A DNA stretch of 64,000 nt from NCBI GenBank assembly GCA_016859345.1, contig CM029121.1:27826527-27890526 (forward strand). The letters run 5' to 3'. Below the pieces are notes generated by a model. That model was not told the DNA's origin. It saw only the letters and a program-made list of their open reading frames with translations, and searched no databases. Both the position numbers and the translations under genes were made by a program. Positions 9,401 to 19,014 of this stretch are shown here, one piece after another; within the stretch, counting starts at the first letter, position 1; each line of letters opens with the position of its first letter. Source of the DNA: Istiophorus platypterus. Lineage: Eukaryota; Chordata; Actinopteri; Istiophoriformes; Istiophoridae.

Positions 9401-11104
9401 TTAGCGCTAAACACAACGCGCAGCTGAGGCCGATGGGAACTGCGTTAGTTCTGCAGGTGTCTGGTCATAGACCAAAGTGTTGGACAGATAAAAATCTGAT
9501 GGCTGAGGTATAGCTAGCCAACTAGCAGCTAACGACCCGGCTGCCTCGTAATAAACCAAAGGGAAATCGCTTCCGAAGAACAAAATGAGGCTGCAAACGA
9601 AGTAACTGGAGAAGGAAGGAATGCAAACTGGGCAGATGAGAGAAAGAAAACCAAAACCCTCTCTCCTCAAAAGACAAAGACTCTGATTAAAATGTAAATG
9701 ACAGGCATGGAGATGGAGAGAGGTTTGAAAACAATGAGTTCCACATCCACGTCACCCACTTCCTCTGCCCACCCATCATTAAGCTGCCCATCCACTAACA
9801 GCCGCTGGGCTGCGAGTCAGACTGAGCTTTGGCTCCAGACGCCCTGCAGGGTCTCCGGGGTCCCGTCAGGTGATCAGCCGACAGTTCGAGAGGCAGGAAA
9901 CATGTTGACGGCGGCAGACGGGAACTAAACGTGGTTGACGGGTTCCGATTCATTCCTGCGGCGAGATCAGAAGGGCGGTGCTGTGGTTGTACGGACTCTC
10001 CAGGGGGCATCTCTACCACATTAGGTTCAGGTCAAGGGTTGTGCTCGTGTTCATTCTACCAGACAGGCTCTTTGGCCACAACTTCAGTAGCAGAAATTAC
10101 AGTAAGTGAACCATTAAGTTGTGGCGTGCGGATTGTGACATTTAGGACGAGGACGAATGGTGCTGAGAGGGCAATAAACATCTCCTGTGAGGGTTGGGGT
10201 CTTGAGTTAGCTTCCGTTATACGAGCTATTTCTGAGTAAAAACCGAATATGCGACAGGGATGTCATTCTGGGATGGGTTTTGGTTTTGATATTGTTCGAA
10301 AGCAACCGAGCTGTCTCCAGATAACCACAGCGATCCAAAGTCGGAAACCAGCCATTGTTCGACCGTTGGCGAGGCAGGAAGCTGAGGAGGAAGGAGGAAC
10401 AAGTGTGAATTCCAAGCCTCTTAGACCGCGACCACGCCGTCCATGATCACCGGGACCCACGATATCGCTCGGCCAACCTCTACGAACTGAAAGCTGAAGA
10501 AGTCAAGAGCAGTTTTATATGATGGAAGCCGTTAGGGAGTCGCTACGAGTCACGTTTGATGTCTTCAATGTTTTGTCCAACCAACAGTCTGAACGTTTGA
10601 AAAGTTGGCTTTAAAATGACTTAGACGATTATTTGATTGGTAAAATAGTCGCTTCATTTTTCGGTCAGTTGTTGCAGCTCCGGCTACAGATGCTGTTTTC
10701 TTATTCTCGTTAAAGCATTGACTGTATGTTTCACTGTCTCCAGGCGTTGTGAGAGGAACCCGTGCATGCTGGGAGACAAGGTGTGCACTCAGGCGCCGAA
10801 CTCAATCTCCTTCCACTTCCTGTCCGTGGTGTCCAACATGTCCGCCCCCCGCGTCCTCTTCCGGGTGTCGGCGGCCCGCGTGCTGGGCGACACGCTGCGC
10901 TTTGGCCTGGCGGGAGGCCGCGGGCGGGGCCACTTCAGCGTGCAGCGCTCGGGCCGCCAGACCGGCACGCTCCTTCTAGTGACGCCCATCAAGGGCCCCG
11001 CCACCCTGGAGGCTGAGGTGGAGATGAGCGAGCTGGAGCGCAGCGCCCTGCTGGGCCGCTACCTCACCAAAGTCACCCTGTTCGTGTCTCCGCACGAGTT
11101 CTGA
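3391..11104 (+). CDS. fbln7: fibulin-7, seven coding exons (gene span)
   Basis: Secreted extracellular-matrix/adhesion protein of the fibulin family (TM14 in mammals, known to bind cells, fibronectin and heparin). Joined exons 3391-3486, 5035-5194, 7523-7693, 7784-8068, 8146-8283, 8361-8496 and 10744-11104 give 448 codons (human 439 as I recall) with every split codon resolved. Order of parts: signal peptide 1-32; coiled coil about 40-77; sushi/CCP domain about 88-142; serine/threonine-rich segment about 144-212; partial EGF-like module about 211-237; calcium-binding EGF 238-284 (DIDEC start); third EGF 284-315 (DVDEC start); fibulin-type C-terminal domain to 448 ending FVSPHEF. Start chosen because a signal peptide follows immediately; a second in-frame Met is at residue 9. 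Compared with human, the first complete EGF-like domain after the sushi module is absent and the serine-rich stretch is much longer. Intron 2 carries a dead LINE. Confidence 0.93.
3487..5034 (+). other. fbln7 intron 1
   Basis: Intron of 1548 bases with a GTGAGT donor and a CCGCAG acceptor. It holds AT-rich sequence and one CpG-dense pocket at about 4380-4580 that could be an internal regulatory element. No coding sequence was recognised. Confidence 0.75.
5035..5194 (+). CDS. fbln7: fbln7 coding exon 2 (coiled coil)
   Basis: 53 codons plus one base. It begins with Glu-Cys and continues with LLNSLRQVEKML and QGLRSLRKKIGAL heptad-like sequence, matching the N-terminal coiled coil of fibulin-7. 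An N-glycosylation sequon (HNST) lies near the end. Confidence 0.9.
5195..7522 (+). other. fbln7 intron 2
   Basis: Intron of 2328 bases, GTGAGG donor and TTTCCCCAG acceptor. The main content is a decayed minus-strand LINE at about 6230-7235. The rest is AT-rich and unremarkable. Confidence 0.75.
6230..7235 (-). mobile_element. Decayed LINE (non-LTR retrotransposon), 3' part of reverse transcriptase ORF
   Basis: Minus-strand translation shows reverse-transcriptase hallmarks in broken frames. GWFPQQLGVKQGQ (around 7030-7070) resembles the GVKQG motif, HYVDD (around 6935-6945) is the catalytic box, and RLVINQDKTQKVHFR plus KHLGFILEGRL follow as expected. Further on, GETEDKVHFMFRC then SLYDDLRA (around 6330-6400) is the typical C-terminal 'E.E.HFLF.C..Y..LR' block. 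Frames change between the blocks and stops are present, so it is dead. It resembles Nimb/I-like fish LINEs from memory; the clade is uncertain. Confidence 0.75.
7523..7693 (+). CDS. fbln7: fbln7 coding exon 3 (sushi/CCP domain)
   Basis: Encodes SCPKPELPAHGR ... HEVHFLCKPSYELIG ... VCLKSLKWSGQQPMC. Four cysteines and the terminal Trp-Ser-Gly are typical of a complement-control-protein module. Begins in phase 1 and ends after one base of a codon (AGAC|GTGAG). Confidence 0.92.
7784..8068 (+). CDS. fbln7: fbln7 coding exon 4 (Ser-rich segment and partial EGF-like module)
   Basis: 94 complete codons. The first two thirds are dominated by serine with Thr, Pro and Leu, encoded mostly by TCC/TCT triplets, and probably act as a mucin-like linker. 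The end (HCTHFLGSTRCTCDVGF) matches the half-EGF sequence that precedes the first calcium-binding EGF in human fibulin-7. The 90-base intron before it contains no EGF-coding sequence. Confidence 0.88.
7878..7950 (+). repeat. Coding (TCC)n-type triplet repeat
   Basis: Inside fbln7 exon 4. The CTCCTCCTCCTCC pattern is read in frame as polyserine and is a likely source of length polymorphism. Confidence 0.75.
8146..8283 (+). CDS. fbln7: fbln7 coding exon 5 (calcium-binding EGF)
   Basis: Starts with the split-codon Asp then IDEC, and contains CVNTPGSFHCFCPAGY, a textbook cbEGF with the hydroxylation-type NTPGSFxC segment and six cysteines. Phase 1 at both ends. Confidence 0.93.
8361..8496 (+). 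CDS. fbln7: fbln7 coding exon 6 (EGF-like 3 and hinge)
   Basis: Encodes DVDECENRIHNC ... VCVNTYGGFQCV then VECPNMKNATYIKTSP. It is the last EGF leading into the fibulin C-terminal domain; the sequon NAT is present. Ends AT|GTAAG. Confidence 0.92.
9330..9510. repeat. Teleost interspersed repeat fragment
   Basis: Contains GGCTAAATGCTAACCTAAC, GCGCTAAACACAACGCGCAG and CTGAGGCCGATGGGAACTG followed by a 'tctggtcatagaccaaagtgttggac' block. I recognise this as a diverged copy of a high-copy repeat scattered through perciform fish introns. Class unknown. Confidence 0.55.
10560..10690 (+). repeat. Fragment of 'CAGTTGTTGCAGC' teleost repeat
   Basis: Contains TGTTTTGTCCAACCAACAGT, ACTTAGACGATTATTTGATT and TCGGTCAGTTGTTGCAGCTC, the characteristic 3' half of a dispersed family with further copies in glg1 and the intergenic regions. 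Confidence 0.6.
10744..11104 (+). CDS. fbln7: fbln7 coding exon 7 (fibulin C-terminal domain)
   Basis: 119 codons plus TGA. RCERNPCMLGDKVC followed by ISFHFLSVVSN, LRFGLAGGRGRGHF, VQRSGRQTGTLLL and KVTLFVSPHEF matches the fibulin-type module conserved across the family. GC-rich, with high third-position G/C. Confidence 0.95.
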
Positions 11105-11436
11105 GGGGAGGCCGGTCGGGTGGTGGGGTGGTGGGGTGGTGGGGAGGTGGGGAGGTGGGGGGTTCAAGGTTCATTATGGTTAATCTGCATTTGGTGGCAA
11201 TTATTAATTCAGTTTACACAAAACTAAAATTTTATGGTCCGACTGAAATGACAAACATAATCCTTTTCCAAATCAAAATCAGGTTAGATTCCTAAATTTA
11301 TTGTTGATTGGAAGAAGAAGTGCCTCAGTGCGACTCAGAGAAACAAAAACGGTGGCTGGAAACGACATGACCCAAACTCGCATTACTCAAATTACTTCTA
11401 TCGCATCTGTACTGATATCACAGCATATACAAAGAA

Positions 11437-11442
11437 AATAAA
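11437..11442 (+). promoter_or_regulatory. fbln7: Candidate proximal poly(A) signal of fbln7
   Basis: AATAAA about 330 bases after the stop codon, which would give a short 3'UTR. Position is the only support. Confidence 0.35.
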
Positions 11443-11585
11443 TCAATGGAAAGACATTTTTTCTTTTATAGAGCAGAAAACTTAACATATTATTTTCCAG
11501 AGTGCGTTTGGTGTTAAATATCAGAAAAAGTGATCCTTGGCACCGTAACTCGAACGTAGAGCCGATTCATGTCTGCAACTGGGGG

Positions 11586-11672
11586 ACAAAAAAAGACCAA
11601 AAAAAGACCAAAAAAAGACCCAAAAAAGACCCAAAAAAGACCAAAAGGACCAAAAAGACCCCGATCACAAAG
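11586..11672 (+). repeat. Minisatellite, unit about 11 bases (AAAAAAGACCC-like)
   Basis: About seven or eight tandem copies of AAAAAAGACC(C/A), ending in shorter AAAAGGACC units. It creates a Lys/Pro-rich pseudo-ORF that is not a gene. Confidence 0.9.
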
Positions 11673-13780
11673 TAGCCAACAGGCTAAGCCCTTTGTCGGC
11701 GGTGGAGTTGAAGATCAGACCATTTGGCATCTGAACTGGCCGACGTTAAGCTCTCGCGCCGTCAGACGCTCCACCGCCGACGGGCCGAGTACCTGCTCAC
11801 TGATGCCGACAACGTCGGTTTCCACAGTGTCTGTTGCCTGGTTGCTCGCTGAGCATCCTCGTCTTTGGTCGTGTTCGTCAGCGTCAGGTGTAATAAAAGC
11901 GCGGCGTCGTTTCTCTGCGCAAACACAACTTAAAATGAAATGATCTGACCGGGCGTCTGCAAAGAGGTTATCATTACCAGAGAGAAGAGAAACCACCTGA
12001 AAGCAAAACAGAGAAATTCCTTCTTTTTCTGGGCTGTTTTGTTTGCCCAAAGGAGAACAAAACATGCAATTACATTTCAGATGGACTTTAAAGTTTAAAA
12101 ATAGCGACAATTGTGGATCCGAAATATAAATTCTGGCAATTGTACTGAAAAAACACTTAAATTTTCCAAAATGTAGTCACACCACCTTCCTTTGTGCTTT
12201 TTCCTGTTACAGTAAATGCCCCTGAAATATTATGGCAACTGGTCAGAAGTATCAGGTCACACATGGGGAAGGATAATCCAGTGGGAGCTGGATTATGTTG
12301 TTGAGAGCAGGTCCAGGACCAGGAGCCTCACAGAGTAAACCGAAAGGTCCCATCCAGTGTTTCTGGGGTCGGGGGGGTTAAACCACTGAGTGTTTTTGGC
12401 CTCGTTGTAGGTGACTTACTGTATCTGCTGAAGCTCTGCAGAACTATGAACTCTGTATATAATGTAGCCAAGTAGAACTGGTGCTAGACAGGTTTTCACT
12501 ATCGCAGACAAAACGAATCAATCTCCTCCAGCAGCCGGAGAAGCGGCTTCAGTCAGCGGCAACTGGACGTTAGAATAAAGAGGCTTCGAATGCGTCTCTC
12601 CGGTCGCTTTCTCTTCGACCTCAGTAAAGGGGCTTTACGGCTGATTGTTTTTACAGGTTTTTGTGCCTGGACCTTTAATTTAAAAAGGTTCTAAGGTTAA
12701 ATCCGCTGAATGAGCCGAGTCTGAGCAAATCTCTCGACCGATGGAAGAGCAGGAGGCGACGGGTTTTTTAACTTCTGTTACATCATGAAACCTGCAGTCA
12801 GCACAGAAAAAACATTTCCATATGGTTTGTAATAATGATTTTTTTGATTATATAATCATTTTTCATAGTTAAAAGATGCTGTCATGTGTAACGTTTTCAT
12901 ATTTTCTTTCTTTAGAGAATCTCTTTTCTTCCTCTTTTTAAGTCTATTGCTTTGATGCGAGACCTTCGGGCCTCATACATAAAGGAACGAGGCCTTTTCC
13001 GGCTTGAAATGTTCACACACCTTAAGATTTTCTATATAAGTTGCGCTGTGCACTTTTTCCGACGCTTTCCTTCGGCGAATGCACATCTCTTCTTTACCTG
13101 TAGGAGAACAGAGACGAATCCAAGCCGACTACAACCGTTTCGTAACCTTTCACCTTTAACACTCCTAGTGGAGAAACCCTGCTAAATGTAAATCAGTGTG
13201 TGGGTTTTCCCCAGTTTGTTTAGTTCTTGCATTATCTTCACATTTGCGTCACGCAGCTAAGCATCAGTTTTTTCATTTGTTCAAAATGAGAAAAACATCA
13301 ACCGAGCCAGTCAAAATAACTGCCCCGGCTTTTAGTCTATATCCAGTAACATTTTAGTCAACCGGCTCGATTAAAAGTGGCCGAATCAGCTGGGATCAGC
13401 TCCTGTTTGCAGTGAACCTATGGACGTATTGAAAAATTATCAATGAATTACTCTGATACTGAAGAAAACCTAAAAACCTGAGGATTCTCAGGCAAGTTCT
13501 GCATCTCTGAGGAACAAACTTATTCTGTGAAGTGTCCCTGTGTTCAGATTTGATTCAGTTATGGTCCAAGAAGATTTTAGACTTAAACTGCAGCACTAAG
13601 GCTTTTAAAGTTTACTCGTTATAAAACCAGATGCTTATCTCTGTGATTTGAATGTAAAAATAACTTGACCATGTCTGAGTCAGTAGATTCCTGCCCCCCC
13701 CCATGAGCTGGAGGATTCTGTTACTTTGTCCTTTCTCTGCTTCTGCTTCTGTTTCAACACATTGACTCTGTCCAACACGG

Positions 13781-13786
13781 AATAAA
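13781..13786 (+). promoter_or_regulatory. fbln7: Candidate distal poly(A) signal
   Basis: AATAAA followed 25-40 bases later by a CTCTGTGTCATGTC GU-rich element, the better of the two sequence contexts. It would give fbln7 a 3'UTR of about 2.7 kb. Confidence 0.35.
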
Positions 13787-14087
13787 CATGTTTACTCCAG
13801 CGTCTCCTCTGTGTCATGTCAGGGGCCGATTCACGGCCCCCGGAGGGTATTTATGGGTGTTTTTGTGACGTTTAAGGCCCCGAGCCGTAGCGTTCGACCA
13901 AAGCTGCGAGGTCGACGCGTTTTGGTCTGTCGGCCCAAAGAATTTAACATGAGCGTGTGAGGCAGACTGAAGCCTCCACGGACCAGACAGAACACACACG
14001 CAGGCTTATAGTCATGGAGGTTTACACTGTATGTCTGTAACACACACACTCATGAGTACGTCAGTGTATGGTCTTCATGCAGCCATA

Positions 14088-14110
14088 AGTGTGTGTGTGT
14101 GTGTGTGTGT
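14088..14110. repeat. (GT)n microsatellite
   Basis: About eleven GT units in the convergent intergenic region. Confidence 0.85.
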
Positions 14111-15905
14111 AAGGATTCATAGATAACAAGATAAATATTTTCAGAAAAACAAAAAAAAATTAAAAAAAAAATTATATATATAAATATATATTTCTTTTCA
14201 CTTGTCACACACCTGAGGATGAAAAGCCAACGTGGGTTTACAGGACACTATTTACAAACCGAGCTCAGTCAAACGTGATGTACAAACCAAACGTAGTGAA
14301 ATCTACAGTGAGATTTCACATAAGGAAACAGAGCAACATGAGGATCGCAGCAGAGCGAATGCCAGAAAAATATAAAATGGATTGTATCTTCACTCTCCTC
14401 CATATAAACGACGTCTGAAATCACAACAACAGTCAACTGTTACACTCCAGAGGATATAAAACGCCTGTTTAAGGCTCAGCTGATCCCAACCACAGATCAC
14501 AGGCTTTTCCTGCCACATTGTGACGAACCCAAAAACCACCGGATGCTGGAAGGAAGACTACGATTAAAACACAAAATATTTTAGATATATAGATAAAAAT
14601 AAAACAATTGCCGGGTGTAATGTAAAGTGCACTGAATAGAATTTATAGCCAACCGGCTCGAACAAGTAAAACCCCAGACGCGTCCTTTAATTCATTCGGA
14701 GGAGACATTTCCCTGTTGGACAGTAAAGGGACGTCTGACTGGATCTATCCACGTTTCTGTGGTTCTGGTTAGTTATTATATTTGCATGTAGTTTCTATAG
14801 TCTGACATATTGATAGATGAACCTACAGCAGTGTGACTGTTATTGTGTGCATGTTGTTTTATTGCTGCTGACAAGTTTTCCACTTGAGACTGGAACAAAG
14901 AGAGTTTTATCCTGATAATTAGACTGAAAGTTCTGTTGTTTTTCAGGATTTGTCTTTAACAAACATAGATGCTCAGGTCTTTGTCCACAGCTCTGTCTCC
15001 TCTGATTCAGAGGTCTGGAGACGGGTCTAGAATCATTTAGTGATTTCAACAAAATATTTACTGACTGAAAAAAATCATTCATAATTTAAAGGGACAATAT
15101 TTAAAAAATTTCCATTATTTGAAATTTCTCCCGCTGAGGACCTGATGTTGGTTTTAAAGACTTTGTTCACTGAGTTCTGAGGTCGTGAAATAAACCTGCA
15201 CAACATGTCACAAAAACACATTATTTCCACTGATTTTACTCATCAACATCTGTCTCCAGGTGTTTTAAGGTGTTGAGGAGCACGACTAAGCGAAAACAGA
15301 AATATAAAACCTTCAGTACTTCCAAAGTCTAGTAAATGTCCTCAGGTGACGTCACTTGAGTCAGCGTGGGGCGGGTCGGAGGCCCAGAAGTTTGAGGAGG
15401 AAAAAGATCAGGGGGTGTGAGAAATGTGGAACCTCAGATCTGGGAACACAGCGGCGGCGCCGATAAAAAAAAAAAAAAACTAAACAAAAGACGAAAACCG
15501 GAGCCAAGTTTTCATAAACCGCAAAGGTCTTTTATTTTCTTATCAACAAATCCCCTGAAAAGACCGGAACCAACAGTGGGCTAGTCCATCTCACTTTAGC
15601 TTCTAATCCAGCAGGAGGAAACAGTGCATTTGTCAGGGACTATTTTCAGAGGCGGATTGATCCACATTCATGGCTCTGGCTAGTATTTGGGGTGTTGTGT
15701 GTGCGACCGAGTCAAAATAATTAAGTTTTTATAGTTGTAAGACAATAACGGAGCCCAGCGGCTCAGAGGAATAAGATCAGTGCTTGTTAGTAGATACGTC
15801 CGTTGTTGTTTTGGGTCTTTTCACAGGATTTCTGAACCGACAGCCTTGTGCTTTAAAGATGCTTATGAAATACAGACCTGACAGTGGAATAGAAACCTTG
15901 CAGAC

Positions 15906-15911
15906 TTTATT
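15906..15911 (-). promoter_or_regulatory. glg1: Candidate poly(A) signal of glg1
   Basis: Minus-strand AATAATAATAAAGTCTGC, preceded in sense by a T-rich stretch and TGTACAGATG. The motif spacing suggests cleavage near 15885-15895. Confidence 0.5.
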
Positions 15912-17439
15912 ATTATTAACAAACTGTCCAATTTTCATCTGTACAGAACAAACAAAACCAAAAAGAAAGGAAAAAAGAAACTGACAAAAGAAGTAACTCA
16001 GATGATCAGGAGCCTCACGTATTCACACACAAAACATTGTTTACAAAAAGATCGTTGTCGTCTCAAACTTAAAAGTCGTCCCGGCCGCCGTCGCTCGGGG
16101 CGACGGGAACCGCGGGGAACCGGTCGACGACCACACTTGCGTGTTCCCGAATTCTGCGAGCGGCACGTCATCCATCGTGCTCGGACGCGCTCGCATGTCC
16201 ACGTGCTCCTCTGCCGGGCGCCGCCGGGGGTTCTGGGATGTTCTGTACAGCTGGGGGTGGGGTGGGGGGGTTCCCTCGTTGGGACGGTGAGTAGGCACGC
16301 TTTGATAAAACTGATGTCGGGGGGGTAAGAAAAAAAAGAAAGCGAAGGCAGTTCAACGAATCAGAACGTCTCATTTTCAAGCAGGGAGGGTCAGCGTTCA
16401 CCACGCCGAGCTTTCGACAGTTAGAGAGAAATAAAACGGAACCGGTCCACGGCACGGCGTTTACAGTGTGACCCGGCCCGGGAGAGGAGAGATTCTCCTT
16501 TAGTGTTTTGTTTTATTTGTACAGTTGGCCCAGGCCTTTTCTTCACGCCGAGACCAAAGAGCTCGACGACACCGCGACTCCGTGACGCACGGTTTAAAAA
16601 ATTCGCAACGTCCTGTGGTTTGTCTTCGACGCCACAAACTTCAGAGCTCACGTCCTCTCGGGCGACGTCAGCCCGGTCGTTTTCACACCGGACCGAACAG
16701 ACCGGACCAAACAGGACAGGCGTGAAAACCACCAATCATGAGACGATATGTCCTTTACAGCCCGATCGAAAGGTTTTCCCAACTTTCACGGCAGCGGGAG
16801 CTACACGGAACGACTCAATTCCACATCGCCGATCGGCTGAAATCGAGCATGAAAGCACCAGTGGTCAACCCCAAAGCAGAATCACATTAGCAGACGTCGA
16901 CGCCCCGACTCCAACACCTTTTTTTTTTTTCCCCACTTCCACCCATCTCGTCTCTTCCGCCTCAGATCATGCGGATCATGTGGATTATCCTGTTTGATCG
17001 TTTTCTAACGTCGCTGCCGTTATCGCAACCAGAGCAGAAATCGGACTTTGTGGCCGATGCCCGGGACGACGCCAAAACCTTCGCCGCCTGCATCGCACCC
17101 CCCCCCCCCGCAGGAAGGAGGGACGCTCGCTCGCTGGAGAAAAGGCAACCAGAGAACATTCAAATCATAGCAAAAAAAACAAACAAAAAACTTTGTCCAT
17201 TAGTAAACAAATAAATAAGGCTATGACAAAACAATATATATATATTTATAGATATAAAAAAAAGAACGAAAAATGTGCAATGATTCCAGTATCATCTTTA
17301 CACAAAAATGTTCACATCTCTATAATAATCTAGAATCTTTTTCTGTTTTTTTTTCCTGCATTGCTCTCAGCTTTTCCGTACCAACCAGCGTGATACCGAA
17401 TGCCACTCATGACCCGGAAAAAGGGGAAAAAAAAAGAGC

Positions 17440-17548
17440 AAGAGCGAAAGCGAGAGACAGAGAGACAGAGACAGAGAGAGAGACAGAGAGACAGAGAGAG
17501 AGAGACAGAGAGAGAGACAGAGAGACAGAGAGACAGAGAGAGGGAGAC
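17440..17548. repeat. (GAGACA)n-type simple repeat
   Basis: Strictly purine-rich except for interspersed C (GAGACAGAGAGACAGAG...). It produces Arg/Glu-type and Ser/Leu-type pseudo-ORFs in several frames. Confidence 0.9.
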
Positions 17549-17932
17549 GAGCCAGTTTGCCCAGTCTGTCTGCTCCACCCGGTTCTGGATCGCACTGGGA
17601 TCACTAGCGGTTCTGTGGCGCTTATGGAAACCCGACCGCCACGGTGCTGTAAGACGGCGAAGGGTTGACGCCCAAAAAAAAAAAAAAAAACAACAACAAA
17701 AAACCCACCTAAACCAAAAAATGTCCGTTAAAGCAGCAGGTGGATGTGGTGCATTTATGACACAGGTTGGGATGGGAAAAAAGAAAAGCGGTGAAAGCAA
17801 ATAGAAGATCTGACTGCATTGAAGGAGAGCTAAAAGTTGCCAGGTCTGCTGTTTCAGAAATGAAAAATTAAGTTAAATGAAATAATTCCTGCTGCAGGAC
17901 GAGCTCTGAGCGAGCCGGCTGGGAGTGTTCCT

Positions 17933-17933
<1 letters not shown>

Positions 17934-17974
<41 letters not shown>
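17934..17974. repeat. (GT)n microsatellite
   Basis: About 20 GT units; in glg1 sense it is (CA)n within the putative 3'UTR. Confidence 0.9.
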
Positions 17975-17976
<2 letters not shown>

Positions 17977-18846
17977 TGTTTGTGAGTGTCCAACACTCCT
18001 TTCTTTATCTCATCTGTGGCTCGGTGGAGGGCTGGCTGGTTGGCACCGCCCCGCCTGGCAGTCCCGTGGCAATAAATCTAACACACATCAGCCGAGGGAA
18101 AAAAAAAAAAAAAAGTTTATCCAGCGCCAAAAACCCTTTGAGCAGAAGGACAAACTAGAAGAAAACGGTGGTAGAAAGACAGTTTTGATCCCCACTCACA
18201 CATGCACTCACACACACACCCTTTCACACCAACACACTCACACTGTAGTCATTAAAATACTGGAGTCATTAAACTGCTCTATACGTGAGCATTTCCCATC
18301 CAACTTTCTACACATTTACACTTTATATGATTTCATTCAACTCCCTTGCACCTCACATTTGACCCTTGACCCCGTATCCTTACAACCTCCCACTACCCCT
18401 CCCCACCCCCCACAAGAGCGAGGGGGGGGGGGCAAAAAAAAAAAAGCAGAGCAACACTGCATCTACATCAGAGATGAAACTGTAGGCGGAGCCGACAAAG
18501 CTCAGGAAGAGAATAAGAATCAGAGGAAAAAAACAGAAGAAGAGGAAGAGGAAGTGACGGTTGTCATGGCCTCCTGGAGAGTGGGCGGGGCTCATGTTGA
18601 TGCAGCGCAGGTGAGTCACTGATCACGCCCACTTTCTCTCCAGCGATGTAAGAGGAAGCAGGAAGGAGCGAGGAGGAGTCATTACAAATGAAAACACGGC
18701 GAGAAGAATCGAAGCGGCAGATCGGAGGGGAGGGGCAGGTGGAGTTTTTGTGGTTGACGGGAGCGGGGGAGTAAATGAGGGTGGGGGGAGTCTCAGCGGT
18801 GGTCGTTTCTCCGGTGGGCGTGTCCTGACCCCCGAGTGGACGTGGT

Positions 18847-19014
18847 CTACCTGTCCTTCAGCTCCTGAGTGACGCGCTTGGTGAACCGACCGCAGAGCAG
18901 CCCCATCAGGAAGAGCAACGCCACACCTGCACCAATCACAGTCAGGATGTAGTTTTTGGACGGCGACGTCATCACCTGCATGGCCAGGTCCGAGAAACCC
19001 TCGGCAGGAGCCAC
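18847..19014 (-). CDS. glg1: glg1 coding exon 25 (TM helix and cytoplasmic tail)
   Basis: 55 codons plus TAG. Encodes APAEGFSDLAMQVMTSPSKN, then a 21-residue hydrophobic segment (YILTVIGAGVALLFLMGLLC...), then the basic tail. Confidence 0.95.
   Translation of the reverse strand: MAPAEGFSDLAMQVMTSPSKNYILTVIGAGVALLFLMGLLCGRFTKRVTQELKDR

Larger units (their letters stand above)
8497..10743 (+). other. fbln7 intron 6
   Basis: Intron of 2247 bases, GTAAGA donor and TCTCCAG acceptor. It contains a teleost interspersed repeat at about 9330-9510 and a fragment of the 'GTTGCAGC'-end repeat at about 10560-10690. No coding sequence was recognised. Confidence 0.75.
11105..15885. other. fbln7 3'UTR and convergent intergenic region
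   Basis: The two flanking genes point toward each other. The region holds GGTGGG repeats just after the fbln7 stop, an 11-base minisatellite at 11586-11672, two candidate plus-strand AATAAA signals, a GT microsatellite near 14090 and AT-rich DNA. No reading frame with recognisable protein similarity was found. Confidence 0.65.
15885..18846 (-). other. glg1: Probable glg1 3'UTR
   Basis: About 3 kb between the glg1 stop codon and a well-formed minus-strand poly(A) signal, with no plausible gene of its own. In the sense direction it contains a (CA)n tract (plus-strand 17934-17974), a long TCTCTGTC pyrimidine tract (17440-17548), oligo(U) and a CpG-rich block (16060-16260). A long 3'UTR is known for mammalian GLG1; its extent here is inference. 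Confidence 0.5.

Noticed and set aside
9698..10446. Several 60-100 codon plus-strand ORFs in fbln7 intron 6
   Set aside because: Closed intron between two well-fitting fbln7 exons; no similarity to known proteins and no splice signals in frame.
11569..11943. Lys/Pro-rich ORF of 124 codons on the plus strand
   Set aside because: Its first part is the 11-base minisatellite; no recognisable domain or splice context.
17273..17804. Overlapping long ORFs rich in Arg/Glu/Asp or Ser/Leu
   Set aside because: Produced by the GAGACA simple repeat in several frames; they lie in the putative glg1 3'UTR.
17936..18622. 228-codon plus-strand ORF beginning with a Cys-Val run
   Set aside because: Its start is a (GT)n translation and the rest is low-complexity; antisense to the glg1 3'UTR.
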